Origin: Pseudomonas crudilactis
GTDB lineage: Bacteria; Pseudomonadota; Gammaproteobacteria; Pseudomonadales; Pseudomonadaceae
NCBI RefSeq assembly: GCF_013433315.1
Contig: NZ_WXVV01000004.1
Coordinates: forward strand, 186,001 to 250,000
DNA length: 64,000 nucleotides
Direction: 5' to 3'
Shown: piece by piece, positions 34,471 through 44,524 of the stretch
Layout: every line of letters starts with the position of its first letter
Position numbering within the stretch: position 1 is the first letter of the stretch
Notes under the pieces: generated by a model
Told to the model about the DNA's origin: nothing
Database searches by the model: none
What the model saw: only the letters and a program-made list of their open reading frames with translations
Translations under genes and position numbers: made by a program

Positions 34471-35844
34471 TCAGCGCGTACCCCGCTGCCGCAACGCCGA
34501 CGGCATAAAGTACGCATCCTCCGGCACCGGCTGCGCGAAATCCACCGTCTCCGCCTCTTCGTTATCAAGGTTCTGTACGTAGTAACGGCGCGCCTGCAAA
34601 TCGTGGAAAACATCCAGCGCACTCCACGTGGTCGGCAGGTCGTAGAAGTTTTTCAGGTAGGCCATCGACACGCGCCACAACTCCCCTCGCCCATCGTACT
34701 GATCGACCAGTGCCGCGCCCCAGCTGTCTTCATCGAGAAACAGCACACGCTTGGAATAGATATGCCGCGAGCCCGGTTTCAGGTTGCCTTCCACCACCCA
34801 GACCCGGTGCAGCTCATATCGGGTGTATTGCGGGTTGAGGTGACCCGGGGTGAGCAATTGCGCGTACTTCACCTCGGGGCTGGCGACTTTGTAGTTGTTG
34901 TAGGGAATGTAGATTTCCTGTTTGCCCTTGAGCTTCCACTCGTAGCGGTCCGGCGAGCCGTTGAACAGGTCGGTGTCGTCGGCGGTGCGCAGGCCATCGG
35001 AGGATGCGATCGGCGTGTCGTAGGCGAGGTTCGGTGCACGGCGCACGCGGCGTTGGCCGGCGTCGTAGATCCAGGCTTGACGTGCGTCTTTGAGCTGGTC
35101 GAGGGTTTCGTGCACGAGGGCGGCACCGCCGGCCAGGCGCGCCGGGCTTTTCACGAAGGCGAGGTAGTAGAACAGGATGTTTTTCAGGTCGGCGAACTGG
35201 CCGTTCGGGCGGTAATAGTTGAACAGCGCTTCCTGCTGCGAGGTCACCAGCGCGAAGCTGCCGTTGCGTTGTACCGGCGCTTCGGAAGCGCGGCGCACGA
35301 CGTAGATGCCGCGATAGCGGGTGATGTGGTTCCACAGCACTTCAACGCCGTCCTTGGGCACCGGGAATGGCACGCCGCCGTAGGCATCGGAGAAACCGCT
35401 GCCGCCTTCGAGCAGCTTGGCCGAGGTGGCGTTTTTCAGGGTGTTGTCGTACAGCCACTGCGGCGCCGAGCCAGAGCGACGGGACGGGTAGATCGGCATC
35501 TGGAAGGTGTCGGGGTAGCTGTTGAACAGGGCGATCTGACCGGGGCTGAGGTGGGCTTTGTATTGGTCGAGATTGGCTTTGGTGATGGTGAACAGCGGTT
35601 TGTCGGCGGCGTATGGATCGGGGTGATGCTGACCGGGTTTGTAAGCGGCCGGGGCTTGAGTGATGCCGCCGGTCCACGCGGGAATCGTGCCGGCAGCGTT
35701 GCCCGCGCGCTCGGCGCCCATGGGGGTCAGGGTGGTTTTCAGTTGTTCGGCTTGTTGCGGGGTGATGGCGGCGAAAGCGCTACTGGCCGCCAGCCCCATG
35801 ACGAGCGCCAGCGTGGTCTTGGTAAATCGTGAAGTGTGAAACAT
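34471..35844 (-). CDS. DUF1329 secreted protein
   Basis: A 457-residue DUF1329 protein. A signal peptide ends at ASSAFA (about residue 25). The mature protein begins ITPQQAEQLKTTLTPMGAE, a typical DUF1329 start, and carries the WVVEGNLKPGSRHIYSKR stretch; the fold is LolB/LppX-like, suggesting lipid binding in the periplasm. DUF1329 genes pair with DUF1302 barrels, as here (next gene upstream in the operon), and often with RND permeases. Its exact role is unknown. Confidence 0.9.
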   Translation of the reverse strand: MFHTSRFTKTTLALVMGLAASSAFAAITPQQAEQLKTTLTPMGAERAGNAAGTIPAWTGGITQAPAAYKPGQHHPDPYAADKPLFTITKANLDQYKAHLSPGQIALFNSYPDTFQMPIYPSRRSGSAPQWLYDNTLKNATSAKLLEGGSGFSDAYGGVPFPVPKDGVEVLWNHITRYRGIYVVRRASEAPVQRNGSFALVTSQQEALFNYYRPNGQFADLKNILFYYLAFVKSPARLAGGAALVHETLDQLKDARQAWIYDAGQRRVRRAPNLAYDTPIASSDGLRTADDTDLFNGSPDRYEWKLKGKQEIYIPYNNYKVASPEVKYAQLLTPGHLNPQYTRYELHRVWVVEGNLKPGSRHIYSKRVLFLDEDSWGAALVDQYDGRGELWRVSMAYLKNFYDLPTTWSALDVFHDLQARRYYVQNLDNEEAETVDFAQPVPEDAYFMPSALRQRGTR

Positions 35845-35866
35845 GATCTTCTCCAGAATGCAGAAA

Positions 35867-35960
35867 CCTGTGGGAGCGAGCTTGCTCGCGAAAGCGATGG
35901 GTCAGTCGACATCAAGGTTGAATGTGCTGGCCTCTTCGCGAGCAAGCTCGCTCCCGCAGG
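35867..35960. repeat. REP doublet inside the DUF1302-DUF1329 operon
   Basis: CCTGTGGGAGCGAGCTTGCT (from 35867) and its inverse (35935-35960) lie between the two genes of one operon, 23 bases upstream of the DUF1329 start. As RNA each REP and the whole doublet can fold, so it may weaken or protect the distal part of the message. Confidence 0.9.
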
Positions 35961-35993
35961 GGGATGAGGTGTCGCAGACATCTCGTATGAAAC

Positions 35994-37952
35994 TCACAGG
36001 AAATACTTGAGGTTGAACCCGACGTTGTCGCGGTCGCGAATGCCGTTGTTCTGCCCGCCGCCGTAGAACTCGGTGTACTGAAGTTCGGCTTCAAGCTTGT
36101 TCTGGTAATTGGCCTTTATCCCCAGCGTGTAAGCCTTGCGACCTTCGATGGTGTTGCCGGCCTGATAGCTGTTGCCCTCGAAATCGTCCTTGTAGACGAT
36201 GTACGGCGAGACGTTAACCCCGGCATACACATCGTTCCAGGTGCCGTTGAGCATCGCCGTGTAGCTGTAGGAATTGCGGTTGACCTGATCGTCGCGATCA
36301 CCGCCGGAGACATAGGAATAGTTACCGGTACCGGCGTAATAACGTCGGCTGCCGTCGTAGGCGGTGTATTGCAGACTGCTGCCGCGCAGGTGCTCGGAGG
36401 CCAGTTCGAAGATGCCGAACAGCGAGTCGAACGAGGCAGTCGGGCCGAAGTTGTAGATGGTCCCCAGCGAGGTGTTGAACGCTTCGACACGTTCGGCGTT
36501 GTTGATCTCGCTGTTGAGATTGACCATCTGCCCGCCGACGTTGATCGACCGACCCGTCACCGCCACAGCTGCACCGTTGGCCAGGTCGCCAATCAAATCG
36601 TTGGTCGCTGCAACGCCGATCGGCAAGTTCGGCCGATAAGCGATTTCACCAAACACCGACGCCTCGCCCAGCGTGGTGTTGAAGCTGAAGCCGTACATGC
36701 GGATGTCTTCGGCGTAGCGCCGATGCGCCTGGATATTGCCCATCACATCAGCCGTGGCCAGACCATTGGCCAGCGCCCCGGCCTGACTGCCAGCGACACC
36801 CGCCAGCAGGTTGGTCAGCGCATCCATGTCGATGCCTTTGTAGCCGCCCAGATCGGCAGCGATGGTCGGTTCCTTGGCGTGGTAATTGACCATGTACAAA
36901 CCGAACTCGGTGCTGTTGAGCTGTTCGGCGATGTAGCGAAAAGCAAAGCCGAACTGGCCATCGTTGCGTGCGTTGTAGTCCTTGCCGACGCTCGCCACTT
37001 TCAGTGTGTTGCCGTAGGCCGGCGTCACGCCATTGGCGTACAGCCCGGTGCTTTGCAGGGCGGAACTCAGCAGCGGGTTGTTGCCGAGTGCGCTGTACAA
37101 ACCGATGACGTTGCCAAACCCCGGCACCGGCGTATCGAGCGCCGTGCCGCTGAAGTTGTTGTAACCGGTGTTGCCACCGTCGGCGAACAGGTCGGTCTGC
37201 GAGTAGAAGGTGCCGACCGGGTCGATGCGGGTTTCCTTCCAGTTGGTCTGGTAGAAACTCTCCATGGTCAGTGAATCGGTCAGGCCAACGTTGAAGCTCA
37301 GCGCCTCGACCGGCACCAGCACTTCCTTCACTTCGGCGCCGGGCAAGCGGTACTTGGCGGCGTCCACCGGGTTGGTGGTGTTGATTCCGCCGCGATAGAA
37401 AATCCCCTCGCCCCAGTTGAACACCTGACGGCCGACACGTGCGGTCACCGGCATCTGCGCGACGTCCCAACTGCCGTGCACATAGGCGTCGAGCATCTCG
37501 ATGCGGCTGCCGGCAATGTCGCGGGTCTGACTGGTGAAATGGTCGTCCTGCGGGTAGCTCTGGCTCGGTTGCGAGGGGCTGTTGTTGTCGTAGTAGTCGT
37601 TGCGTTTGTCCATCAGTTGCGTGTCGTAGAACGCAGTGCCGCGCACGAACACGCCATAGTTCTGATAGTTGGCTTCAAGCTCGGAGGTGATCTTGTACAC
37701 CTCGGAAACCAGCCCGGTGTCGAAGTTGCGATTGCCGTCGTTGGTGTTGACGTCATCGTTAGTCTTGTCGCGGCCCTGCACCCGCCACAAACGGCCGTAG
37801 GACAAGGTCGTGTCGAGGGAGCCAGTGACCTGTTTGTCCATGAAGCTGAACTCCACCGCGTGCGCCGCATCGACTGCGCACAGTTGCAGCAACCCGGCCA
37901 GGCCGACACCGGGGAGTGCGGCGCCCGTCAGGCGCAATCGAGAGTTGATCAT
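35994..37952 (-). CDS. DUF1302 outer-membrane protein
   Basis: A 652-residue predicted beta-barrel. The signal peptide ends near AAHA (residue 32), followed by VEFSFMDKQVTGSLDTTLSY. Alternating hydrophobic strands run to the end, closing with a terminal aromatic strand NVGFNLKYFL, as expected for BAM substrates. The stretch ARVGRQVFNWGEGIFYRGGI is characteristic of DUF1302. Family members are thought to move hydrophobic compounds across the outer membrane. The gene is second in the operon that begins at 39290. Confidence 0.92.
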   Translation of the reverse strand: MINSRLRLTGAALPGVGLAGLLQLCAVDAAHAVEFSFMDKQVTGSLDTTLSYGRLWRVQGRDKTNDDVNTNDGNRNFDTGLVSEVYKITSELEANYQNYGVFVRGTAFYDTQLMDKRNDYYDNNSPSQPSQSYPQDDHFTSQTRDIAGSRIEMLDAYVHGSWDVAQMPVTARVGRQVFNWGEGIFYRGGINTTNPVDAAKYRLPGAEVKEVLVPVEALSFNVGLTDSLTMESFYQTNWKETRIDPVGTFYSQTDLFADGGNTGYNNFSGTALDTPVPGFGNVIGLYSALGNNPLLSSALQSTGLYANGVTPAYGNTLKVASVGKDYNARNDGQFGFAFRYIAEQLNSTEFGLYMVNYHAKEPTIAADLGGYKGIDMDALTNLLAGVAGSQAGALANGLATADVMGNIQAHRRYAEDIRMYGFSFNTTLGEASVFGEIAYRPNLPIGVAATNDLIGDLANGAAVAVTGRSINVGGQMVNLNSEINNAERVEAFNTSLGTIYNFGPTASFDSLFGIFELASEHLRGSSLQYTAYDGSRRYYAGTGNYSYVSGGDRDDQVNRNSYSYTAMLNGTWNDVYAGVNVSPYIVYKDDFEGNSYQAGNTIEGRKAYTLGIKANYQNKLEAELQYTEFYGGGQNNGIRDRDNVGFNLKYFL

Positions 37953-38000
37953 GTGTTCCTCCTTCCCTGTTTTTTTATTGTTTTGGTGTGCATTGCCGCG

Positions 38001-39290
38001 CTACGGGGCCAATCCCGCGCTGACGTAAATCCGGCTGTGTGAACCGAAATGCCCGAGCAATTTGAATAGCTGCTGGTTAAGTGCCGGGTGGTCGAAGTCT
38101 TCCTGTTGCAGTTGGTTGCCGCTGCTGAAATCACTGTTGACGGGCGCGGCTTCCAGCCACTGGCCGATGGCCTCGTCGAAGGCTGCGGAATCGTTGACCG
38201 ACTCGGCGCTGACCACTTCGCGCAGGTAGTCGACCGCGTACGGCGGGTAGGTTTTGTCCTGAGCCACATCGGCGTATGCCGCGAGCATCGGATGCGGCTG
38301 ACCGGTGCGTAGCACGCGCCGCAGCCAGGTTGACTGATACTTCTCGACTTCCATGTGTCGGGTCGCGACGCGCTCAATGGAGGCCTGTTTGTCCTCAGCA
38401 AAACCGGCGATGGCCTTGCCTTCCAGTAACAGAAGGCTGGCGAGGTCGACGCCGGGTAATGGCTTGGCGTGATACGGCTGGGTCAGGTCCTGAATGTGGT
38501 GCAGGCCCCAGCCGAGAAAGCGATAACCCCAATACGGATGACCGCTGGCAAACGCCAGTCGCGCCAGGCCCATGTATTGATACGCACGCCAGTCCGGCCA
38601 ACTGCGTTCAAGGAAACCGGCAGCGGCGTACACCACGGGGCTTTCGTGGAAGAAGCCCATGTGGAACGGCGCCTGCGAGCTGTACTGGAACCGCGCATCA
38701 CCGAACGGTTGCGGGCCGAAACCGTAGAGCGCGCCGACGTTGCCAGGGTTGTCGCTGAACAGGTTGATGTCGTGGCCGTAATCCGGCTCGTCGGCGGCGC
38801 TGGCGAGCACGGCCAGCGGTGCGACTTTTTCGTGATCGGTGACCACGATGAAACGTTGGCGATTCCACGGAGAAAGGGTTTGCTCGACCATGACCTGATT
38901 GGCCTGCAAGTGCTCACGCTCAGGCAGGTCTTTACCCGGCAAGGGCTGGATGACCATCGCCAGATGAATCTCGGGATTGATGCGCAGCGCCGTGAGGAAG
39001 TCGTGACGCAGATTGTCACTTGGCACGACCGGCAACTTCAGGTTATCGGGGCGTGGCGGGTATTGAGCAAAGTGCTCACGGGCGAAGGTTTCCTGTTGCT
39101 CCAACAGCGCCAGCACGGCCGGATATTGCTCGCTGAGAAACTGCTCCAGTGGCTCGACTGCAACCGCTGGTGCATCACGCAACGCCGGCAGTTCCTGCAA
39201 CGCCAGATAGCTGCCCACCGTATGGTTCGACCAGCCCCAGGCGCTCGGGGCCGTTGCACAAAGCAGCAACAGGAGGAAGGTCAGCTTCAT
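38001..39290 (-). CDS. Zinc phospholipase C / P1 nuclease-like exported protein
   Basis: A 429-residue exported protein. The signal peptide would be cleaved at AWG, leaving Trp-Ser-Asn-His as the mature N-terminus. In zinc phospholipase C and S1/P1 nucleases the N-terminal Trp itself binds zinc. Other candidate ligands are DYGHDIN, the helix GWGLHHIQDLTQPYHAK (HxxxD then His), and RVATRHMEVEKYQ. I therefore assign it to this superfamily; phosphodiester hydrolysis of lipid or nucleic acid is inferred. It is the first gene of the operon with DUF1302 (48 bases downstream) and DUF1329. Confidence 0.7.
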   Translation of the reverse strand: MKLTFLLLLLCATAPSAWGWSNHTVGSYLALQELPALRDAPAVAVEPLEQFLSEQYPAVLALLEQQETFAREHFAQYPPRPDNLKLPVVPSDNLRHDFLTALRINPEIHLAMVIQPLPGKDLPEREHLQANQVMVEQTLSPWNRQRFIVVTDHEKVAPLAVLASAADEPDYGHDINLFSDNPGNVGALYGFGPQPFGDARFQYSSQAPFHMGFFHESPVVYAAAGFLERSWPDWRAYQYMGLARLAFASGHPYWGYRFLGWGLHHIQDLTQPYHAKPLPGVDLASLLLLEGKAIAGFAEDKQASIERVATRHMEVEKYQSTWLRRVLRTGQPHPMLAAYADVAQDKTYPPYAVDYLREVVSAESVNDSAAFDEAIGQWLEAAPVNSDFSSGNQLQQEDFDHPALNQQLFKLLGHFGSHSRIYVSAGLAP

Positions 39291-39422
39291 TGCTTTTCGT
39301 TCTTATTGGCGGTGCCGTGGGGGGTGAGCCTAACAACCGACCCCGCCGCTGACACTGTCCGATCTCACCAGAAAAAGTCTCCGATGGCGCCACATAAGCG
39401 GATCTGATTCCACCGCATAACC

Positions 39423-39515
39423 TTGTGGGAGCGAGCTTGCTCGCGAAAGCGGTGGGTCAGACAAGACATTAGTGACTGACACTCCGCATTCGCGAGCAAG
39501 CTCGCTCCCACAGGG
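39423..39515. repeat. REP doublet after the FGGY kinase
   Basis: TTGTGGGAGCGAGCTTGCTC (from 39423) and its inverse (39488-39515) with a 35-base spacer. It lies between the kinase stop and the promoter side of the phospholipase-like operon. Confidence 0.9.
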
Positions 39516-39530
39516 ATTGGTGGTGTTCTT

Positions 39531-41099
39531 TCAGGCGGGATAGCCGGTGATTTTGCGAATGCTCTGATACAGCGGCTTGAGCTGGCGATACATGCGCAGG
39601 TAGACCTCTTTGTACAGCTGCTCGTAGATTTTTTGTGCCTCCGGCTGTGGGGTGAACACCGTGCCCACCCGCGTCATCGCCGCGATCGCCGTAGGGAAAT
39701 CCGCATGCAACCCCAACCCCACCGCACAACAAATCGCCGCGCCCAGACCCGACGCTTCGTACACATGCGGACGCTCCGCCGGCAGGCCGAAAATATTCGC
39801 CGTCAGCTGCATCGCCGCATCACTCTGCGAGCCGCCACCGGCCACGCGCAGACGCTTGACCGACACCTTCGAACGCCGCTCGATGTTCTCCATGCCCTGA
39901 CGCAACGCATACGCCAGTCCCTCAAGAATCGCCCGGTAAATATGCGCCCGGGTGTGCACATCACCGAAGCCGATCATTGCGCCCTTCGCCTCGACACCCG
40001 GCTCGCGAATCCCCGGCGACCAGTACGGTTGCAACATCAGGCCCATCGACCCCGGCGGCACCGCCTCAACCAGCGCATCGAACAACTGCTCCGGCTCGAT
40101 GCCCTGCTCTTTGGCCTGCTGCATCTCGCGCAGACCGAACTCGTTTTTGAACCAGCTGACCATCCAGTAACCGCGATAAATCATCACCTCGCAGTTGAAC
40201 TGATCGGGCACAGCTGACGGGTACGGCGGAATCAACGGGACAATTTCCAGATAGCGCGAGCGGGTGCTGGTGATCGTCGCCGTGGTGCCGTAGGACAGAC
40301 ACACCGTACCCGCATCGACCACGCCGGCACCGACCACTTCACAAGCCTTGTCAGCGCCCGCCGCAATCAACGGCAAGCCTTCGGGAATACCCGTATGGCG
40401 AGCGGCCTCGGCGGTAATGTAGCCGAGGGTTTCACCGGGTTTTTGCAGGCTCGGCAATTGCTCGGGCCGCACCGCCAGCGCCTGCCATTTCCAGTCACTC
40501 GGCGCGGCCCATTTCAGGCGTTTGAAGTCGAACGGCAGATAGCCGACGCAGCAACCTACCGAGTCGACAAAACGCCCGCACAGTCGATGGGTGAGAAACC
40601 CCGAGAGCAGTAAAAACTTGTCGGTCGCCGCCCACACGTCAGGCTGATGTTTTGCTATCCAGTTAGCCTCAGCCTGGGCACGAAAGTAATCCACAGTGCC
40701 CTGCGCACCGACCAGTTTGAACAGCCAGCCCCACGGCCCTTTGATCCTGCCCTCGACTTCGCTCTGCCGTTGGTCGAGCCACAGAATCGCCGGACGCAGC
40801 GGCTTGCCTTCGGCATCAACGTTGATCACTGTACCGCGCTGCGTGGTCAGGGAAACGCCGGCAATCTGCGAGCGATCAATCCCCGTTTGCTGCCAGACCT
40901 GCTGACACGCCTCACCGAGTTTCGCCCAGTAATATTCCGGATTCTGCTCGGCCCAGCCCGGTTGCGTCGAGTAATACGCCTGCAACTCGACCTTGCCTTT
41001 GCCGAGCAGATTGCCCTGCAAATCGAAGAGCAGCGCACGCACGCTCTGGGTGCCGTTGTCGATGGCCAGCAGGTAACGCTTGTTCGGGTGGTTATCCAT
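39531..41099 (-). CDS. FGGY-family carbohydrate kinase
   Basis: A 522-residue sugar/polyol kinase. The N-terminal phosphate loop is [16 protein letters not shown]. The C-terminal domain has [23 protein letters not shown] and the FGGY signature region [20 protein letters not shown]. Glycerol kinase, xylulokinase and similar enzymes share the fold. Its substrate is unknown, but the operon with a GlpD-like and an AGPS-like flavoenzyme points to a glycerol derivative. ATG at 41099 ([11 protein letters not shown]) starts 20 bases after the GlpD-like gene. Confidence 0.92.
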   Translation of the reverse strand: MDNHPNKRYLLAIDNGTQSVRALLFDLQGNLLGKGKVELQAYYSTQPGWAEQNPEYYWAKLGEACQQVWQQTGIDRSQIAGVSLTTQRGTVINVDAEGKPLRPAILWLDQRQSEVEGRIKGPWGWLFKLVGAQGTVDYFRAQAEANWIAKHQPDVWAATDKFLLLSGFLTHRLCGRFVDSVGCCVGYLPFDFKRLKWAAPSDWKWQALAVRPEQLPSLQKPGETLGYITAEAARHTGIPEGLPLIAAGADKACEVVGAGVVDAGTVCLSYGTTATITSTRSRYLEIVPLIPPYPSAVPDQFNCEVMIYRGYWMVSWFKNEFGLREMQQAKEQGIEPEQLFDALVEAVPPGSMGLMLQPYWSPGIREPGVEAKGAMIGFGDVHTRAHIYRAILEGLAYALRQGMENIERRSKVSVKRLRVAGGGSQSDAAMQLTANIFGLPAERPHVYEASGLGAAICCAVGLGLHADFPTAIAAMTRVGTVFTPQPEAQKIYEQLYKEVYLRMYRQLKPLYQSIRKITGYPA

Positions 41100-41119
41100 G
41101 GAGCTCTCTTCAAGGGGCA

Positions 41120-42721
41120 TCAAGGCGTGGCATCCGGCAAACCATGATGGCGTTGCCACAACGCCCGATAACGCTGAATTTCCTGCTGCCAGTGTTCGTC
41201 GCTCCAACCCAGTCGTGGCTGGCAGAGTGGGCGGATGGCGGCGAAATACTCTTCGCCACCGCGCGGCAACAGCAGACCGAGACGCGTGCGGCGCAGCAGC
41301 AGATCATCCAGGTGCAGAACCATTTCACTCTCGCAGGCGAAGGCCAATTCCGCCCACAACGTATCCGTGGCGCCGATCGTGGCGTGGCCGACATCTTTGA
41401 TCAGTTGCGCCAGCCTTGGCAGCTCTCGGCCATGCCTTCCGGCCAGACGTCGCCACTGATGGCTGCTCAACTCAGGAATCGCCAGCGCAGGCACAGCCGC
41501 AAACACTGGCGCGGCGTCGTCAACGAAAGGACGCTCAAGCATCGCCGCGCAGGCCTTGAGTAATTCGATGGCTTGCGGACGAAACGTGGTGAGTTTGCCG
41601 CCGGCCAGGGTCACGCAACCGGGCTCCTGCCACAGCACATGCTCGCGGGTTTCGTTCGACGGTTTGTCTTGATGCTCACCTGCGCTGCCCACCACCGGAC
41701 GCACGCCGGACCAGGTCGACAGCACATCATTCGCCGTCACTTCTGCGCCGGGAAATTGTTGCGTGCAGGCCGCCAGCAGATAGTCGAGTTCTTCGCCGCT
41801 GATGCTCGCGCTCTGATCGAGATCCTCACGATGATCGAGGTCCGTGGTGCCGACCACCGTCGCGCCCTCCCACGGAAAAACAAACACCGGACGCCGATCA
41901 AGCTCATGCATGAAAGTGAACGCCTGCGCCACCGATAGACGCCAACCCGGCAGCAACAAATGACTGCCGCGCAACGGCCGCAATTGCCTTGGCGCCTCAG
42001 TCGGCCGCAAGCGTTCGGCCCACGCGCCAGTCGCCACAGCGAGCACGCCGCAGCGCAATTGCAGTGACGTGCCAGCCTCGCAATCCTCGACCTGAACGCC
42101 ACACACGCGCCCGTTTTCTCGCAGCAAATGTTCGACGCGAACGCCGTTCACCACGACAGCACCGTCGGCCCGCGCCTCGCTCAGAACGCGCATTACCAGC
42201 CGCGCGTCATCGGTCAGTGCATCGACAAAACTAGTGCCGCCGAGCAAGTCATTTTCCTTCACCCCCGGCGCCAGATAACGCAGTTGCTGCGCATCATGAA
42301 AACGATGGCTGCGACGCCCGGCCAAGGCGTCGTAAACGCTCAGCAAGCCACCCAACACCCGAGGCCCGGGAAAGCCGCCGCGATAGTGCGGCATCATGAA
42401 ACTCATCGGCTCGACCAGCCCCGGCGCTTCGTCGAGCAAGCGCTGACGCTCGCGCACCGAATCACGGGTCAGGCGCCACTGGCCTTTGGCGATGTAGCGC
42501 AAACCGCCGTGGACCATTTTCGAAGATCGACTTGAGGTGCCCCAGGCAAAGTCGCGTTGCTCCAGCAGCAGACAGCGCCAGCCTCGACGCGCCGCCTCAC
42601 GCAGGATTCCGGCGCCGCTGATGCCGCCACCAATGACGATCAGATCCCAGGTTTCCTCCGCCAGCGTTGGCAGAACTTGCTGGCGCCACGCGGCGTTCCA
42701 GTGCTGACTCATGGTCATCAC
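41120..42721 (-). CDS. GlpD-like FAD-dependent glycerol-3-phosphate dehydrogenase/oxidase
   Basis: A 533-residue flavoprotein. The FAD-binding N-terminus is [20 protein letters not shown], followed by [17 protein letters not shown], a GlpD signature. The C-terminal DAO domain is present. True GlpD (about 510 residues) feeds electrons from glycerol-3-phosphate to quinone; this paralogue sits away from glpFKD, so its substrate may be a related phosphate or ether. The start overlaps the stop of the AGPS-like gene by four bases. Confidence 0.88.
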   Translation of the reverse strand: MMTMSQHWNAAWRQQVLPTLAEETWDLIVIGGGISGAGILREAARRGWRCLLLEQRDFAWGTSSRSSKMVHGGLRYIAKGQWRLTRDSVRERQRLLDEAPGLVEPMSFMMPHYRGGFPGPRVLGGLLSVYDALAGRRSHRFHDAQQLRYLAPGVKENDLLGGTSFVDALTDDARLVMRVLSEARADGAVVVNGVRVEHLLRENGRVCGVQVEDCEAGTSLQLRCGVLAVATGAWAERLRPTEAPRQLRPLRGSHLLLPGWRLSVAQAFTFMHELDRRPVFVFPWEGATVVGTTDLDHREDLDQSASISGEELDYLLAACTQQFPGAEVTANDVLSTWSGVRPVVGSAGEHQDKPSNETREHVLWQEPGCVTLAGGKLTTFRPQAIELLKACAAMLERPFVDDAAPVFAAVPALAIPELSSHQWRRLAGRHGRELPRLAQLIKDVGHATIGATDTLWAELAFACESEMVLHLDDLLLRRTRLGLLLPRGGEEYFAAIRPLCQPRLGWSDEHWQQEIQRYRALWQRHHGLPDATP

Positions 42722-44313
42722 TCCGGCAGCAGCGTGCCGGGGTTGAGGCGCCCGGCCGGATCGAAATGTTTGCTCAGCGCCTGCAAGGTATCCATTGCCA
42801 GTGCGCCCTTCTCGCGCAGCAGATACGGCGCGTGATCCTTGCCGACGCCGTGCTGATGGCTGATGGTGCCGTGGTTGTCGACGATGGTCTGGCTGGCCAC
42901 GTGTTTGAGTGCTTTCCAGCGCGCCAGCGTCGCCGGATAGTCAGCCGCCGGGCGAAACACGTAAGTGGTGTAGATGCTCGAACCTTCGCCGTAGACGTGG
43001 GACAGGTGGGTGAACACGTGCACTCGCTCGCCTTCGGCGGCCAAGGCCTCGCGCAGGCTGTTTTCAACGAGGTTGAGCAGGTGGTCGACATTGCTCCAGT
43101 CGGTGGCGGTCTCGAGGGTGTCGACCACGTAACCGGCGTTCCACAGGTTCTCGCGCAGGTAGGGGAAACGGAAGCGGTTCTGCGCCCATTTCTTGCCGAG
43201 CAAGGTGCCGGTGAATACGCCGCCGAAGGCCTTCAGATGCTGTCGTGCCTGGGTCAGCGACAGTGCGTTTTGTCGACGATTGCCGGTTACGCCGAAGGTC
43301 AGCAGGCATTTGCCCTCTGCCGCCCCCCATAACTTCAGGTACTTTTCCAGCCAGGCGATTTGTTGTGGATGACCGGCCAGTGCCAGTTGCGTTTCGGTTT
43401 CCACGGCGTTGGACAGGCGCAGCATCGACAGTGGTACGCGCGCCTGGGCCAATTGGCGGATGGCTTGCAGGGCCTTGGTCCAAGAAGGCAGAAACACGCC
43501 GTAGAAACGCTCATCCGTCGGCAACGCGCTGACCCGCACCTTGACCTCGGAAATGATCCCGAAACGGCCCTCGCAACCGAGCACCACTTCGCGCAAATCG
43601 GGTCCGGCAGCCGAAGCCGGGAAAGTTGGTATTTCCAAAGGCCCGGCAAAGGTTTCCAAGGTTCCGCCCGCAAACAATTGCTCGATCCGGCCATAGCGCA
43701 ACGACTGCTGACCGCTGGAACGACTGGCCACCCAACCGCCCAGCGTCGACAACTCCCACGACTGCGGGAAATGCCCCAGGGTGTAGCCCCGCGCCCGCAG
43801 CTGACTTTCCACCTGCGGGCCACTCGCACCGGGGCCGAACGTCGCCAGCAGGCTCTGTTCGTCGAGGTCGATCAGGCGATTCATCCGCGCCAGCGACACC
43901 GTCACCACTGGCCGCGCCGAATCCGGCGGATTGATGTGCCCGGCCACCGACGTGCCGCCGCCGTACGGGATCAGGCACAAGTCCTGTTCGTGAGCGAGCG
44001 CCAGCAATTGGCGAATGTGTTCGGCCGTCTCCGGGAACGCCACCGCATCCGGATAATTGCCCAGCGCACCTTCGCGCAACGCAAGCCAGTCCGGCAGGCT
44101 CTGACCCCGCGCATGCAGCAAACGATCATGGGCATCGACGCTGTACAAACTGTGCGCCGGCAATCGCGAGGCTGGCACGCGGGCCAATGCGGTCTCCAGT
44201 GTCGCGTCGGGCAGCGCTCGCCCCTCGCCCAATCGCTCATGAAGAAACTCCGCGCCCTGGGCCGGCAGTTCGACCACCGTGGTTGCATCTCCCCAGCCGT
44301 TCCAGCGTCGCAT
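42718..44313 (-). CDS. Alkyl-DHAP-synthase-like FAD-binding oxidase
   Basis: A 531-residue VAO/PCMH flavoenzyme. It starts MRRWNGWGD, a typical AGPS-like beginning, and carries the FAD pyrophosphate loop IPYGGGTSVAGHINP and GHFPQSWELSTLGGWVASRS. AGPS makes ether lipids by swapping an acyl for an alkyl chain on DHAP and uses a His-His-His-Gly motif; here the site reads ISHQHGVGK, so the middle His is Gln. Activity may therefore differ. The homologous cluster PA3024-PA3027 in P. aeruginosa has the same order, from memory. Confidence 0.85.
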   Translation of the reverse strand: MRRWNGWGDATTVVELPAQGAEFLHERLGEGRALPDATLETALARVPASRLPAHSLYSVDAHDRLLHARGQSLPDWLALREGALGNYPDAVAFPETAEHIRQLLALAHEQDLCLIPYGGGTSVAGHINPPDSARPVVTVSLARMNRLIDLDEQSLLATFGPGASGPQVESQLRARGYTLGHFPQSWELSTLGGWVASRSSGQQSLRYGRIEQLFAGGTLETFAGPLEIPTFPASAAGPDLREVVLGCEGRFGIISEVKVRVSALPTDERFYGVFLPSWTKALQAIRQLAQARVPLSMLRLSNAVETETQLALAGHPQQIAWLEKYLKLWGAAEGKCLLTFGVTGNRRQNALSLTQARQHLKAFGGVFTGTLLGKKWAQNRFRFPYLRENLWNAGYVVDTLETATDWSNVDHLLNLVENSLREALAAEGERVHVFTHLSHVYGEGSSIYTTYVFRPAADYPATLARWKALKHVASQTIVDNHGTISHQHGVGKDHAPYLLREKGALAMDTLQALSKHFDPAGRLNPGTLLPE

Positions 44314-44524
44314 GCGTGTGTCCTTTTTTGCCGTCAGATCAGTGATATTTCAGGCCCCCATACTAGCCAGCGGCCGTAAAGTGTCACGGTCGCATCCGGC
44401 CAGTTCGTGTAGCCAATTGAGTCAAACGTCGCGCAAGCGTCAGCCATTTACTTTAGTCGGGGTTTCAAATTACCTTTCAGGCTATTCGTCCGCCTCCGCC
44501 GCCATTGATCAAAGGAATGGGATC

